NCBI RefSeq assembly: GCF_907164915.1
Contig: NC_061868.1
Location: 27,709,819 to 27,773,818 of the forward strand
Reading direction: 5' to 3'
Source of the DNA: Impatiens glandulifera
Taxonomy: Eukaryota > Streptophyta > Magnoliopsida > Ericales > Balsaminaceae
Length of the DNA stretch: 64,000 bases
Position 1 is the stretch's first letter. Each line of letters opens with the position of its first letter. Shown piece by piece: positions 45,510 through 56,639 of this stretch. The notes under the pieces were generated by a model. That model saw nothing but the letters and a program-made list of their open reading frames with translations, had not been told where the DNA came from and did not search any database. Position numbers and translations under genes: made by a program.

Positions 45510-46986
45510 TGTTATAATATAATTGCTAGAATTTATGAAAAGTTTTAATAATGAATAGATAAAACTAAGTTCAAATAAATATATAAGTTAAACTGCTAAG
45601 TCATATCAAGTATATTAATTGTTTTAAAGATAACAATAAGGTGTTGTAGTGCAGTGGTAAGCACTACTGCCTGTCACACAGGTGACCAAAGATTGAATTT
45701 GAATCTCATCGGCTGCAAATAATATTTAAAGTTTTGTTTCAAGGAAGATGAGCAAAATACCAAAATTTCCATGTAGGCAAGATCGGCTCGGTAGTGGATA
45801 TCTGTTTGGTAGTTTGACCGATAGTCCGACTCCAGTTCGTAGTGGATATCGGTCAACCGGCACTTAATGCACCTGAAGTGAAGATCGGTCAACAGGTATT
45901 TAATGAAACATGGACGGTTAATTAAATACTTCGGTATTAAATGAGCTCCTGTCAATTAATTGTCTTCAGTATTAAATGAGCTTCGGTCATTTAATTGCCT
46001 TCGGTATTAAATGAGCTCCGGTCATTTAATTGTCTTCAGTATTAAATGAGCTCCGGTCATTTATTTGTCTTCAGTATTCTTAGCTCCAAATTAAGATTCC
46101 ATTATGAGGAGTCTGGAAAAAAAACTTTAATATGACCAGACTGTTTCATTGCCATTTTAATATAAGTCTAAAACTTTTGAGAAATAGAGGTTAGTTGAAG
46201 AAAGTCAGATTGTCATTTTAGTATAAGTCTGAAGACTGTCTGGGAGCAGATGCAGCAAAGACAGACTATCAACATGTCCTATGAAACAAATTTGACCGTT
46301 ACAAGTATCCGTTGAAGATATATGACCGTTGTCATACTCTATATTTAAGAAGAACGGAGTCCAACTAAAAACACACGACGACAGATAAATACAAACAAAG
46401 AGACAAATACACATACATAGAACTTGAATTTCAATCTCCTCTTGCCTACATCTTATTGATATCATTCAAGCCTTCAAAATCAGAGTGTGTTAGTATTACA
46501 ATCTCATTGATTCTGTGTGAGTCATAAGACTTTGTAAGTTGACAGAAGTTTTTTGTTCAAGAGAGTGCTATTATTGAGAGGTCAAGAACGAGCAGTAAAT
46601 CAGTCTCGGGTCTTAGACATAAGCGTTGTAAAGTGTTTGAATATTCTGAGTGAATATCATTCTCATCATTTGAGAAGAAGGGGTGACGTAGGAGAGTTTG
46701 CTCCGAACATCCATAAAATATTGTGTCTTGTGTTCTTTTCTTTCTACATCTTCCAAACCGATCTTTCTCCATTTCACTCTTTCCTATTGCTGTTCAAGTT
46801 GTGTGTGTTGCTTCAAGCTGAAACAAACTACTTCCGCACTTGAACCCGGTTCAAGAGTTTATGTCAGTTTATGTAGTGTTGAGACCGGTGTTAATCTCTA
46901 AACGGATTAATTCCAATCGTTGTGAGTATGTAAGCGTTCTCCTTTAGTCGGACTCCGATCCCCTGTCAGCAATCCCGATCCTATCA
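45510..46986 (+). repeat. 3' LTR of element E
   Basis: It follows the polypurine tract AAAAAAGGGAGAAAT (about 45495-45509). It has the complete tRNA-like segment and the empty MITE site. TATATTTAAGAAG near 46340 is the likely TATA box. Confidence 0.88.
45640..45711 (+). repeat. tRNA-Asp-like segment within LTR E
   Basis: GTTGTAGTGCAGTGGTAAGC resembles the 5' half of plant tRNA-Asp (GTC) with a good A box. CTGTCAC matches its anticodon loop and GGTGACC its variable region. The T arm is altered (GATTGAATTTGAATC) and the acceptor stem does not pair, so it is not a working tRNA but a tRNA-derived piece such as an old SINE head. A shortened form is in the left LTR (42637-42680). Confidence 0.65.
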
Positions 46987-47427
46987 ATTAATTTACAATG
47001 TTTTTTTTTGTCCTTTATTAGCAAAATACGAGATATTATTCTTTTAAAATTTCTACATTTTGGTCAAAAATATAGTTCAACTTCATGTTGAAAGGTGTCC
47101 TAATGATGATCGCACATAATTTTACTTGCAAAGCTTCAAGAATTCCATTTGCCTTCAAAAACCAAATTTTTTTCAGTTATTAAAGAATTATTAAGCAATC
47201 AAAATGTAAAATCTGTAACTTACAATTTTTTAGGCAAACCACAACGCCATTTTGTATCGCTCGTATAAGTTTGAATATGTCTCATACAGTATATTTCGCA
47301 ATTTGTTGTATTACTACTGTCTTATCAAGTTAGTTTCAAAATTTTGAATGAGAATTTAGCTATTCTAGTTGCGATTTTTGAGTCTATAGTGCTGAAGAAC
47401 TTCAAGAAGGAATCTATATGTTTTACT
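46987..47427. other. Intergenic DNA, nothing recognised
   Basis: AT-rich with some coding-like texture near 47090-47150 and 47235-47330, but no frame or motif I can name. It may be the continuation of sequence left of element E. Confidence 0.5.
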
Positions 47428-47725
47428 CAATACTGTTAAAATCGAGAGTTTACGTAAAATCGTTTCACATATATAAAGTCGTAAAATCTAGATTTTACTC
47501 AAAATCGTAAGAGTTTACATAAATTAATATTTATTTATATTAATAATTAAAAATATATTTTTTAAAATAATATATAATCAATTCATATATAAAAAATTCA
47601 ACATAATTATTTAATATAAACGTTAATATATTCTAAAATATTTAACAAATTTAAATTTTGCAATAATATATTTATTGTCTATTCAAAATTTTCATCTATA
47701 ATTTTATTTAAAATTACTTATTTAT

Positions 47726-47771
<46 letters not shown>

Positions 47772-48766
47772 TGAAATTATAAATAACTAAATAAAGTTAG
47801 AATAATATAATATATATATTTATTATTTGAATGATTATATTATCCATTTATAAAATGGGTCCCTTTACAAAACCCTAATTTCCTTTTCTATTTTTCAATC
47901 TCTCTTTACTTCCTCTCCCATTGGGAAATTTGATGAAATAACCCTAAAAAATATCTTAAATGGACTGGTGACCAGCGCATAAAATTAATTGCACTACTGA
48001 CCACTTCGAAATTAAAGGCAGATAGTCTCGCGATGGAAAAATCTGTGAAAAGGGGGAAGAAGAAAAAATAGTGAGGAGAGAGAGAGAGAGAGAGAAAAAA
48101 GGAGGAAGAAGACAAAGTAGTGAGGAGTGAGACACGAAGGGCAAGATCGTAACGAGAAGGGCAAGATCGTAACGCGAAAGACAAGATCATCTCGCGACGG
48201 CACCATTGAAGTAGTGAAATTATAGACTGACCATATGTTTTTCAATCGCAAGACGATCCTGCCCTTCGCGTTACGCGACGGGGTAATTTTGTTAGAATAT
48301 TTTGAAGTGGTCATCAGCGCATTTAAGGTCAATTTTAGGGTAATTTCGTCAAATTTCCCCTTCCATTCCATAGTGGCAGGTCGAAGAACTTATTTTTGCA
48401 ATCGTTAACAACAACCATTAGTACTCTTTTCTTCCATTGTTAACAATGGAAACCTTACTCTATATCCTCCGTCTTAGACGTATTCCTTTTCATTAACCAT
48501 AGTCTATACCGATTCTTACTCTTCTTCACATTTCTATTTACTCTCATTCATAGATTTACAGGCAAAAGATCTAGGAATAATCTACAAGGTAAAATCGTCC
48601 AATAACACTGATTTTACCATTTTTTTATCGATTTCAACGAGTTAAATTGCAATTTTACTACGATTTTGTTTCTAAACAAATTTCTTTGACTCTTGAATCA
48701 TTTTTGCTTAGTCGACTCACAAACTCGAATGTGTTGACGAGTTGACTCGCAATTTTGACAGCTTTG
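47428..48766. mobile_element. hAT-like non-autonomous element, relative of 23398-23909
   Basis: The left end CAATACTGTTAAAATCGAGA and right end TTTTGACAGCTTTG correspond to the ends of the MITE at 23398-23909. The internal phrases TTTACGTAAAATCG and GTAAAATCTAGA are shared. The flanking 8-mers GTTTTACT and GTATTATC match at only five positions, so it is old. It contains a TA run (47727-47767) and a nested MITE. Confidence 0.6.
47923..48359. mobile_element. Nested MITE with long terminal inverted repeats
   Basis: Inverted ends of about 50 bp: GGGAAATTTGATGAAATAAC against GGGAAATTTGACGAAATTAC. CTCCCATT on the left and CTTCCATT on the right fit an 8-bp target duplication with one change. The ends resemble Mutator-like MITEs. 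A purine-rich GA run is at 48072-48096. Confidence 0.75.
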
Positions 48767-49195
48767 GTATTATCAATGAAGTTTAATATAGATTTTACTA
48801 GTTACCGAGTTGTGAAATAGGTATCTTCTCATGGTAGTTTTTTGGCAAAGGGAGGTTGTCGATGATTTCGATTACACTCTTTTGCATATTGATGCAAACA
48901 ATATAATAGTGATCTTCGTATATAATTGGGAAGAAGATCTGCAAAATCATATTAAAATATGATATATATGAGTCATCTTTAAGTATTCAAATGATATTAA
49001 AATATTGGACTTACAAGATGAACATGTATAATTTCTTCCGGTGTTATCTCGAATATTCTAATTTATTTTTTAACTTGATTAATAAGTTGTTCTAGATTTG
49101 CATACATGTCCTACAAATAAAATTAACATCACAATAAGACCATTGGTTTTAAAAAATAAATGAAAAAAGCATAAAAGATTTTATAAAAATCATTG

Positions 49196-50953
49196 TCAAA
49201 AATACAATTCTCCTACCGCCAGATTTTTTTCTTGAGTGTGAAATAATGTGTGCCCAGGAATCAATAATACCACTTTCAACATGGCATTCATTTTTCTTGA
49301 AAATTCCCTACATTGATCAAGGTATGCTCCGTTTGATATAGTACTTCCTTCCTGAAAAAGAAAAGGAAGAAAACACATTGGTATAGAGAAATGGTGTTTT
49401 TAGGTCCCGAAATGGTGATTTCGGACAACATTATACTAACTATGAAGATATCAACATTATTAATTACCTCATCTCCACATCATCTTCATTTGCAAAAATA
49501 AACCTCATAATGATTTCATCTCGATTATCTATTTTGACTTGGTCAAAGGAAGATTGATTTTTTTTCTTGTTGGTAACCATATACGGAGATTTAAGGAGTG
49601 TCGGAACGTGCATACTCCTTGCAGGATTTTTTTATTACTGTATTTTCTGTTTCTACATCCACCAATTGGGGACTTTATATAACACTAACCACCACTTATA
49701 ACCGATTTTCCTCTTCGGGTGTTTTTTCAACTAAAAGATCATCTTTTTGTACCACCACTTCAAGTGTCTCGGCTTCTGCAACGTGTGTACGATCTTTGAA
49801 GTATTTGTGGATGGCATCCCCAAGACGTTTATTGTTTTCCATAGCATTGTATAAGACGTGGATCGAGTTGTCATACAATGGCGATGTGTCCCAGCCAGCA
49901 CTTAAATCTACCAACACTTTTGTGGCTTTGGTAATGTTCTATGTAGATTTAGCAATCTACATCAATGCATCGTTAAAATTCTGCATCCTTATTTTTGTCT
50001 GAGGTGTTGTCTTCTTAGGCGCTGCCTTTTGAGGTACCCCCATCTTCCATCTCATGATGAGGCACCCCCCATCTACCTCCTCATTCTCCCAATTCTCCTC
50101 ATGAAGAGGTGGAAGTAGAAGGCATCCAACATCGCTTCCATGTTCAAATCCTTCATATATCAACTCCGTTTCCAACATAATCAACTTCATGTCATTCCAA
50201 CATTACAATATAGGAAATTGGCGCTCATCGTAGTTTAGGGTTACTAACCCTATACGAGTAGCACAACTAAAAACATACATATATTATATGAATAAATATG
50301 TTAAAAACATTTACACTTGCAACCACCAAAGATTATTTACGATAAGGAATTTCTGTGGTCCTTGGAAATGTCGTTTTTCGTTCAGCTGTCATCTTTTGCA
50401 TGATTCAATTAATCCTAAAAGTACGAATTTGCACCAATTAAACTTTGGGATATTACGAACATTTGAAATAGATTTCAGAATTCTAAACTTGCAAGTACAA
50501 AAACATATTTAATGATTATTAACAGTGCATATACTATACCTATATGTAAGTTTTGAGATATACTTGGATAGTTGACCCGAGTGATCAGACTAGAGAAAGT
50601 AGACAACAATATATAGTAGAGAGTCTATCTTGAATTTTTTGTTAGCTTCTCCATGATTTTATTTGGCATATCAGTCACTATAGGACCACCATTTACCAGG
50701 TTACCCTATCGACTCCTAAAGGCCTTCAACTTCATATCGGTCTCGTTTTCATCACATTCTACAATGTTTAACTCCCCTCTAGGGATGTCAATATGATTTG
50801 AACATCCTCTTCTTCGATTTTTACTTCCTCTCCACTCTGTAGGATGAACGCACATTTAATATAGTCAAACTTCCTAATGAGATAACGAGATATTTCGCTA
50901 GGGCATTTTGAAAGGGATAGTGACAAAAGAGAGCCAAAGCCTATGGCCTTCAT
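49196..50953 (-). pseudogene. Plant-mobile-domain/Ulp1-hitchhiker-like gene remnant
   Basis: The minus-strand segment starts with MKAIGFGSLLSLSLSKCPSE, ISRYLIRKFDYIKCAFILQS, GEEVKIEEEDVQIILTSLEG. This wording fits the N-terminal domain of plant genes carried by MULE-type elements (plant mobile domain, DUF1985 relatives). A spliced or broken continuation follows: NGGPIVTDMPNKIMEK near 50670, FEHGSDVGCLLLPPLHEENW (50190-49957), NKRLGDAIHKYFKDR (near 49800) and REFSRKMNAMLKVVL (near 49300). There are stops between and inside the pieces. No peptidase motif is seen. The assignment is by general resemblance only. Confidence 0.4.
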
Positions 50954-51174
50954 AGCCTCTTTTTGTTGATCTCACAATAGTTGAAGAAGATTGAAAATGA
51001 CAAAAGATGAGTCCTCATTACAAATATGTTGTGGGTTGATTTTTTTTGCGAGAGTTCAAGTGAATTCTCTTCTTGGGTCACCTTCCTTTTATGTTGATTT
51101 GCTCTACAAAACAAAAAAAAAAACAAATTAACAAAAAGATAAATGAACCATTAATCAAATAAATATTCAGACCC

Positions 51175-51314
51175 AAAATGGTAATTTCGTGGTATTTAAG
51201 AATCCAAAATAGACTAGAAATAACCATTTCTTGTTCCAAAATAATTATTTTGGAACCTGAAACCACCCTTTCTAGTCCTTAACAGGTTCTTAAATACCAC
51301 GAAATCACCATTTT
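51175..51314. repeat. Symmetrical 140-bp fold-back (hairpin)
   Basis: Two 70-base arms pair with no loop and no length difference, the axis falling between 51244 and 51245. The outer 28 bp match except one base (AAAATGGTAATTTCGTGGTA and on). The middle has GACTAGAAA paired exactly. The centre, 51233-51256, is a perfect 24-base palindrome starting GTTCCAAAATAA. Confidence 0.92.
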
Positions 51315-51321
51315 AGGCTTC

Positions 51322-51590
51322 AAAATCGTTTCTGCAGCTACACCCAAAATGTAGTTAAACCTAATCGCTAAACAGAATATTGATATCAAAAACGTTTTTA
51401 CGCTAAACCCTAATCAAAATCATTTACAACCCTAATCGAAATCGTTTCTATAGCTACTCTCAAAATGCCGCTAAACCCTAATCGCTAAACATAATATTGA
51501 TATCAAAAATGTTTTTATGCTAAACCCTAATTGTAATCATTTATAACCCTAATCAAAATTGTTTCTGCAGCTAAATCTAAAATCATCTAC
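51322..51590 (+). repeat. Tandem repeat of about 116 bp with telo-box motifs
   Basis: The unit starting AAATCGTTTCT recurs at 51323 and 51439, and part of a third copy at 51556. Each unit contains TAAACCTAATC or AAACCCTAATC phrases and AATATTGATATCAAAAA. Confidence 0.85.
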
Positions 51591-51931
51591 GCTAAAAAAG
51601 ATGGATAACATAGTGTGTTTATTTTACCTTAGAGTCTTTCCAAACGATGAACCTTCTTGAAAAGAAGAGAATTAGTATGAAACACTTCCCATTTTTGAAA
51701 TGAATGGAAGATAAACGAAGGAAAGATAAAAGACTTATTATTTTCGATCGGACGACGATGAAGTGAAGAAGTCGCTGAACCAAAGAGAAAAAAAATGTCA
51801 GAGAAGAAAGAGAGATCGCCAGAAATGAAAGGATGAAAGAGAGGGAAAATGAAATGTTTCTTTTAATTATATATATAATACATATATACATATACATATA
51901 TAAATGTTGGTTCGTGGGGAAATGTGGCAGG

Positions 51932-53050
51932 TGTTACAAGGGACAATAACACAGCGGAATTTTAACTTAATTTTTCACCCCTTGCACGACTTGTTTCGCA
52001 CACCAAAATAATCAGCCAACTCCCAAGGCTTATTTCTTGTACAGAAATAAACAGATAACTCACAATAATCAATAAGTATACAGGAAAGAGAACACACACA
52101 ATTACGGGTTACGCCCATCTTTATCCTTGTATTAAATCTCAACTCAAGACAATATAAAGGGATATAAACGCTCAAGGCTGCACACAAAAATAGACACTCA
52201 CTAGTTGGATAGTATTTATCTACCAAAGTCCCTATACTCGTCTTGTGCAGCTCAAGAGTTATATTTATAGCCAAAGAATAACAATCTGCCTAATAAAATA
52301 ACAAACTCAAGGTGTGGGGAATAACTGTCAAGCAGTTGCTGCTGAACGTGGGTCTAACTATTGGGCAGTTACTGTTGAACGTGGGTCTAACTGCCAGTAG
52401 TGGGTCATAACCGACCACTACTCCATGTCCATGTTCTCCAACGGTCTATCTGTGTCTCAAGCTACTAGATGTGGGTATAACTGCTTGTAGTGGGTTGTAA
52501 CCGTCCACTATACCCACGTTCTCCACTAAGCCCAACTGCTGCTGACTTTTTCCACCACGCTGCCCATTATACCAACCTTTTTGGTCCTCAACCCGTCATC
52601 CCAATATTTTCGGGTCCTCAACCCATCATGCCGACATTTCTGAGTCCCCCATCTGGTCGCCCCGATCCTTTTCTAACCGTCCCCAGTCGGCTCCATCTTT
52701 TCTGCACTCTATTCACGCATTGTCTCAATGCGTTGGTTGTTGTCACTCTTAAGCCCACGTCACACGCACACTCCTCCTTCTAGGCATTCACTTGGTTTTA
52801 GCATTCCGTAATCATTCCACGACAAACCCTTGGCTCCAACCTTGAGCCTATGTCGCACGCACACGACCCTTCTTCAGCACCCTTCTTTCGGTCTTGGGTT
52901 TCCGCAATCATGCCACGACAGAAGGTTGTTGTTTCAGCCCTTCTCATTTCTGGTGTCATGTCGCACACTCGTGACTCTTTTTAGACACCTCTCGGTCCTG
53001 GCCATCAATAATCAAGCCAAGACCGAGGCCGTATATTTAAGGATGTAACA
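51932..53050 (-). repeat. 3' LTR of the Gypsy remnant
   Basis: It starts TGTTACAAGGGACAATAACA and ends GGATGTAACA. GGGGGTGGTC (minus strand, 53051-53060) is the adjacent polypurine tract. Inside, GCTGAACGTGGGTCTAACT-like phrases and TAGTGGGT(C/T)(A/G)TAACCG phrases repeat (52330-52510). Confidence 0.75.
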
Positions 53051-53501
53051 GACCACCCCCACTAGAAGAACCCAACATCCTCATTGGGGTTTGCGCCAAT
53101 CTTGCCTCGCCCAAGTATTTGAACCATACTTCACCGGTCTTCCTAGCTGAAACCACTTTCAACCTTGCCATCAGAACCGTGTACTTGGATAATCTATCCA
53201 CTCCATGGATAGAGGTCTTCCCGCTTGTATTTGAGAATTTCGCAACACCCAAGTATTTGGAAAAACCTTCCTCGGTCTTCTCTACTGAACATGCCTTCAG
53301 CACCCCCATTAAGATCATATACTTGAATGATCTATCCACTCTTGGGATAGAGTTCTTCCCATTCGCATTTGGGAAGCCGAGAACGAATCCTTTTGAGAGA
53401 TATCTCCTCGATCTCCTCGGAATATGTGATAGTTGCTGCAACAAACACACTTCCATCTTCTTCTCGGCCTTGTCCAGATTACACACTAGACAAGTCATCA
53501 T
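53051..53501 (-). pseudogene. Gypsy integrase-like fragment, internally repeated
   Basis: The open frame shows VDRLSKYTVLMARLKVVSAR with KTGEVWFKYLGEA and, just upstream, VDRSFKYMILMGVLKACSVE with KTEEGFSKYLGVA. Both resemble the VDRFSKYAHF-type strand and helix of the Gypsy integrase core. The catalytic residues of the rest of the domain are not present. Confidence 0.55.
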
Positions 53502-53540
53502 CTTCGCAAGTAGCTGATGTTTGGAGTCCTCCTTGGTTAC

Positions 53541-53990
53541 CTATCGATCATCTTCCGAAAGTCTGGACTCAACAAACACTGGAACCTTAACACAGATCGA
53601 CGCTTGGCCCTCTCTGGATGTCATCTCCAACCAAGTCGATGCATCTGCCTCCTTTTCCCACACTCGACTTTCAACTAGCTGAATGGCTGTGAGGCGTCTC
53701 AACCTTCCCCTATTTGGAGAATCATAAGTTCCTGTTATGAATGAGGGTTTATTAGGATCACCAATGAAAAACCCTCCCAAGTGAGGCATCACCACCACCT
53801 TCGCTTGGACCAGAAACTCAATCCCTAGAATGATATCATAATCATCTAGGGGAACAGTAATCAACTTGACCTACTCCTTCCAACTTCCCACCTAGAGATC
53901 AACACTAGCCATGCCTTTGTTTGGTTTGGCTTCAGAATTCACGGTCTTAACCTGACCTTTATGTTGTGACATCTCCAATAATTCTGTTGA
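53541..53990 (-). pseudogene. Gypsy protease-region fragment
   Basis: NSEAKPNKGMASVDL, ITVPLDDYDIILGIEFL and KVVVMPHLGGFFI are the second half of the Gypsy aspartic protease region (the DDYDIILG strand is diagnostic). A stop interrupts it near 53870. The active-site DSGA part is not seen. Confidence 0.75.
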
Positions 53991-56360
53991 CTTGGAATTT
54001 TGTTTTAAACTTGTAAATTCGAGTGTTGGAAATGATCGTCTCCAAAACTGAATTCAGCTATTTGCTTAATCTATGTACCTAAGTAGAAAATCTTAATTAG
54101 ATATTAGTTATGTGTCTTGTTGATGGATGAGGTGGCTCCACTTCTTTGACTCAAATGGGTGATTGGCTTCTCACTCACTTCAGTTTTCCATTATTAATAC
54201 TGTCTTATTTTTTATTATTGAAGGACGAACACACGGCCATGTGAGTTTAATTAATCATAAGGCCTGTGTGTTTTAGTTTAAAAATGTATTCAACTTGATT
54301 TTCGATCTAAAATTACTTCTACATTTTTAGAAAAATCTGAAAAAACAATGTAAAAGAACTTGAAATAATATTCCTAATAATCTTACAAATTATTTTGAGT
54401 TTAGGGCTTGCTTAGTATAATTTTTTTATTTAGTCAAACTTGTTGAAGATATAACTTGAGTTATAACTCCAAACAAATATGAGAAAAAATCTTACAAGAT
54501 TATTAAAAATTCATAATCTTAAGTTTTGAAATGTTTTCAAGTTTCAATCATTTTCGGTATTTCCGATAACATTTTTTATTCTATTCAATTTTGTAGTCTA
54601 TTTTCTAATCATGTACTGTAGAATAAAGAAGTATGATTTATGTGAAATTTAGCATAGCCCTTTGAGCTAGATTAGGTAAGAATTTTATTTTAAAGCGTAC
54701 TTGATTTAAGTTTTTTTTAAAGAAAGTGGTGTAAAAGGTGATTAGGTCTAAAATTAGCAATTTTGTAATAGAGACAGTCAGTTAGGGGACGGGCGTGCAG
54801 GCCATTAGCCCTCTCCCCCGCACGTAAAGAGCATGGATCCAAAGAATCTCTAAAAACAAAACAGAAAAGCTAAAAAGTCAAAAAAAAATCTTTAAACATA
54901 AAGTCTTTACTAATATCTCAAGGAATCAAATGGCGACTCATAAACGAACCCAATAGAAAAAGCCTAAGTATTTAAGAGACATATTTTAGGTTGTACATAA
55001 CTTACTACCCCATCATAACATACAACATAACACAACCAAATTCGCCATAGAAAAAAAAAAATCTTAGAGGTATTAAATTTTTAAAGAATTTTTTAGAACA
55101 TGACTCAAACAACTGAAAATGGTCTATAATTGATCCAAGACCATTCCATAACATATTGGGGTACTTTTGGGTCTATCATTCTTGAGCAAAAGCTCAAAAT
55201 AAAAGCAAACCCAACTTTCAAAATTAAAGGGTGAAAATTGGGTGTTTTTTATTCAAAGTGAATTAAAGAAATTTAGTTCGATAATAATCTTATAAATTAT
55301 GCAAGAATTGTAATCCAATCAAGAAATTAAAGAACTAGACAATGATTAAACAAACACGAAATCAAGTTTATAATAAACCAAGATTTGTGTTTAAATGAAG
55401 TTACAAGTAAAATGAAGGGTTAGAGTGAACTCTAAACATTTTCTAGAAATTTTATGGATGTCTAACTATCACTGAAAAACCTCACACAAAAAATGAGATT
55501 GAAGTACACAAAAATGGTAAATTTCATTTGGAGTGATTTTAGGTTCTCTATATTTTAGGAAGGTATATTTATAATGGACAAGTCAATCAAACGCTAATAT
55601 TTGATTTATTTGGTATTTTGGTAGCTCGTTCTTCTGGGTAGAAATTGGCTTTATGTGGTTTTGGATTAAGCTCCTAGCCAATTCCAATTAATTCCCTATA
55701 TTCTTGGGTTCATGTGACTTCTTTTCGTGTTCGATTTGGTGCTTCCAATCGGAAGATGGAATTAAAAATAAAAAATATTGGTGTCCTATCGATTTTGTTC
55801 TTTTTATAAGAATTGATAGAAAAAAAAACATAATAGGTTGGTTTAATCACATTGATTTAATTTTTGAGTTTTTAAAGATGGTGACATATTTACCTTTCAC
55901 CAAATATTATTATTCTTATTTAAATTAATATTATTTGTCAAATATTGATAGGAAACATTTTGTATTGTAAAGTTTGTTTTAACTATGTAAAAAAAACTTA
56001 TATTTGAATAATAAATTGTTTAATAAGTGATATAGACTTTTTTATATAATTTAAAATTATAATATATGATTCATTATAAAAATGAGTTGCCTCTAACTGA
56101 ATTATGATAATAAAAGATTTAATTTTTGAAGGTTGTATATATTTTTAGATTGTAAGGAAAAGTTGATATTGAAATAAATTTATTTATTTTAAGTTAACAA
56201 AAATCCAACCATATTTTATATATTTTAAATATTGCTTTAGGATAAGTATAGGGTTAATATTGACTCAACAACAAATTATTAATATATTATAATATTTGGA
56301 GACAATAATGTCTCACCTACAAATTAATATAAGGAATAGATGGGTTTATAATTTCTCTCT
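53991..56360. other. AT-rich DNA, no gene recognised
   Basis: A small GC-rich island sits at about 54785-54835. ATGGCGACTC near 54931 resembles the start of a retroelement interior, but no coding or LTR support was found. The rest is AT-rich. Confidence 0.55.
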
Positions 56361-56371
56361 CAAACCTCTAA

Positions 56372-56632
56372 ATGTTTCTCTCAAACCCTAGTTTTATCTT
56401 CCGCCGTCATCATAAGTTTGTTTTTCGATTAAGTCATTTTCTCTCAATCTCCTTCAATAGTTCGATCTCTCAAATCTATCGAGAACCAATTGCTACAAGA
56501 ATCATCTTATCTGACGGATTCGAAGTACATCAAGATTCAGGTGACATGATTATCTTTACAACCAGCGGACTGATATCTGATCAGAAAATGAAAGGCGAGA
56601 AGAATTCAATTCAAAGAAGTTTATATCTATGA
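56372..56632 (+). pseudogene. Short open frame, possible gene fragment, unidentified
   Basis: An 86-codon frame (MFLSNPSFIFRRHHKFVFRL; later SDGFEVHQDSGDMIIFTTSG) follows a CT-rich leader with AAACCCTAG. Composition is more gene-like than its surroundings. The following 300 bp have coding-like stretches on the minus strand (KDAKKKLAEDQRMQRGNQE). I recognise no family; it could be part of a decayed gene or chance. Confidence 0.2.
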
Positions 56633-56639
56633 TGCTTTA

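Larger units (their letters stand above)
42507..46986 (+). mobile_element. SIRE-type element E with two LTRs and a minimal interior
   Basis: The LTRs (42507-44228 and 45510-46986) both run from TGTTA to TATCA. The 1.28-kb interior has a primer site, shortened gag, a fragment of the gag-protease spacer, the last residues of RNase H and a polypurine tract. All of protease, integrase and RT are deleted. TTAAT flanks both sides, but one base off from the TG...CA ends on the right. Element E could move only with enzymes from a full relative. Confidence 0.88.
51932..53990 (-). mobile_element. Ty3/Gypsy remnant
   Basis: A 1.1-kb LTR with TGTTACA and TGTAACA ends is followed, going right, by a polypurine tract, integrase-like sequence and a Gypsy protease on the minus strand. 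RT, RNase H, most of gag and the 5' LTR are missing. Confidence 0.75.

Noticed and set aside
45640..45711. Functional tRNA-Asp gene
   Set aside because: Acceptor stem and T arm do not pair, and it sits in both LTRs of a retrotransposon.
46553..46901. 96- and 67-codon plus-strand frames and the 71-codon minus-strand frame in LTR E
   Set aside because: They lie within the LTR and are mirrored in the other LTR with breaks; no protein motif.
51619..51897. 92-codon minus-strand frame rich in Leu/Ser
   Set aside because: Derived from purine/pyrimidine-biased and TA-rich DNA; no family resemblance.
54780..54840. GC-rich block as an RNA gene
   Set aside because: No cloverleaf or known RNA signature could be drawn.
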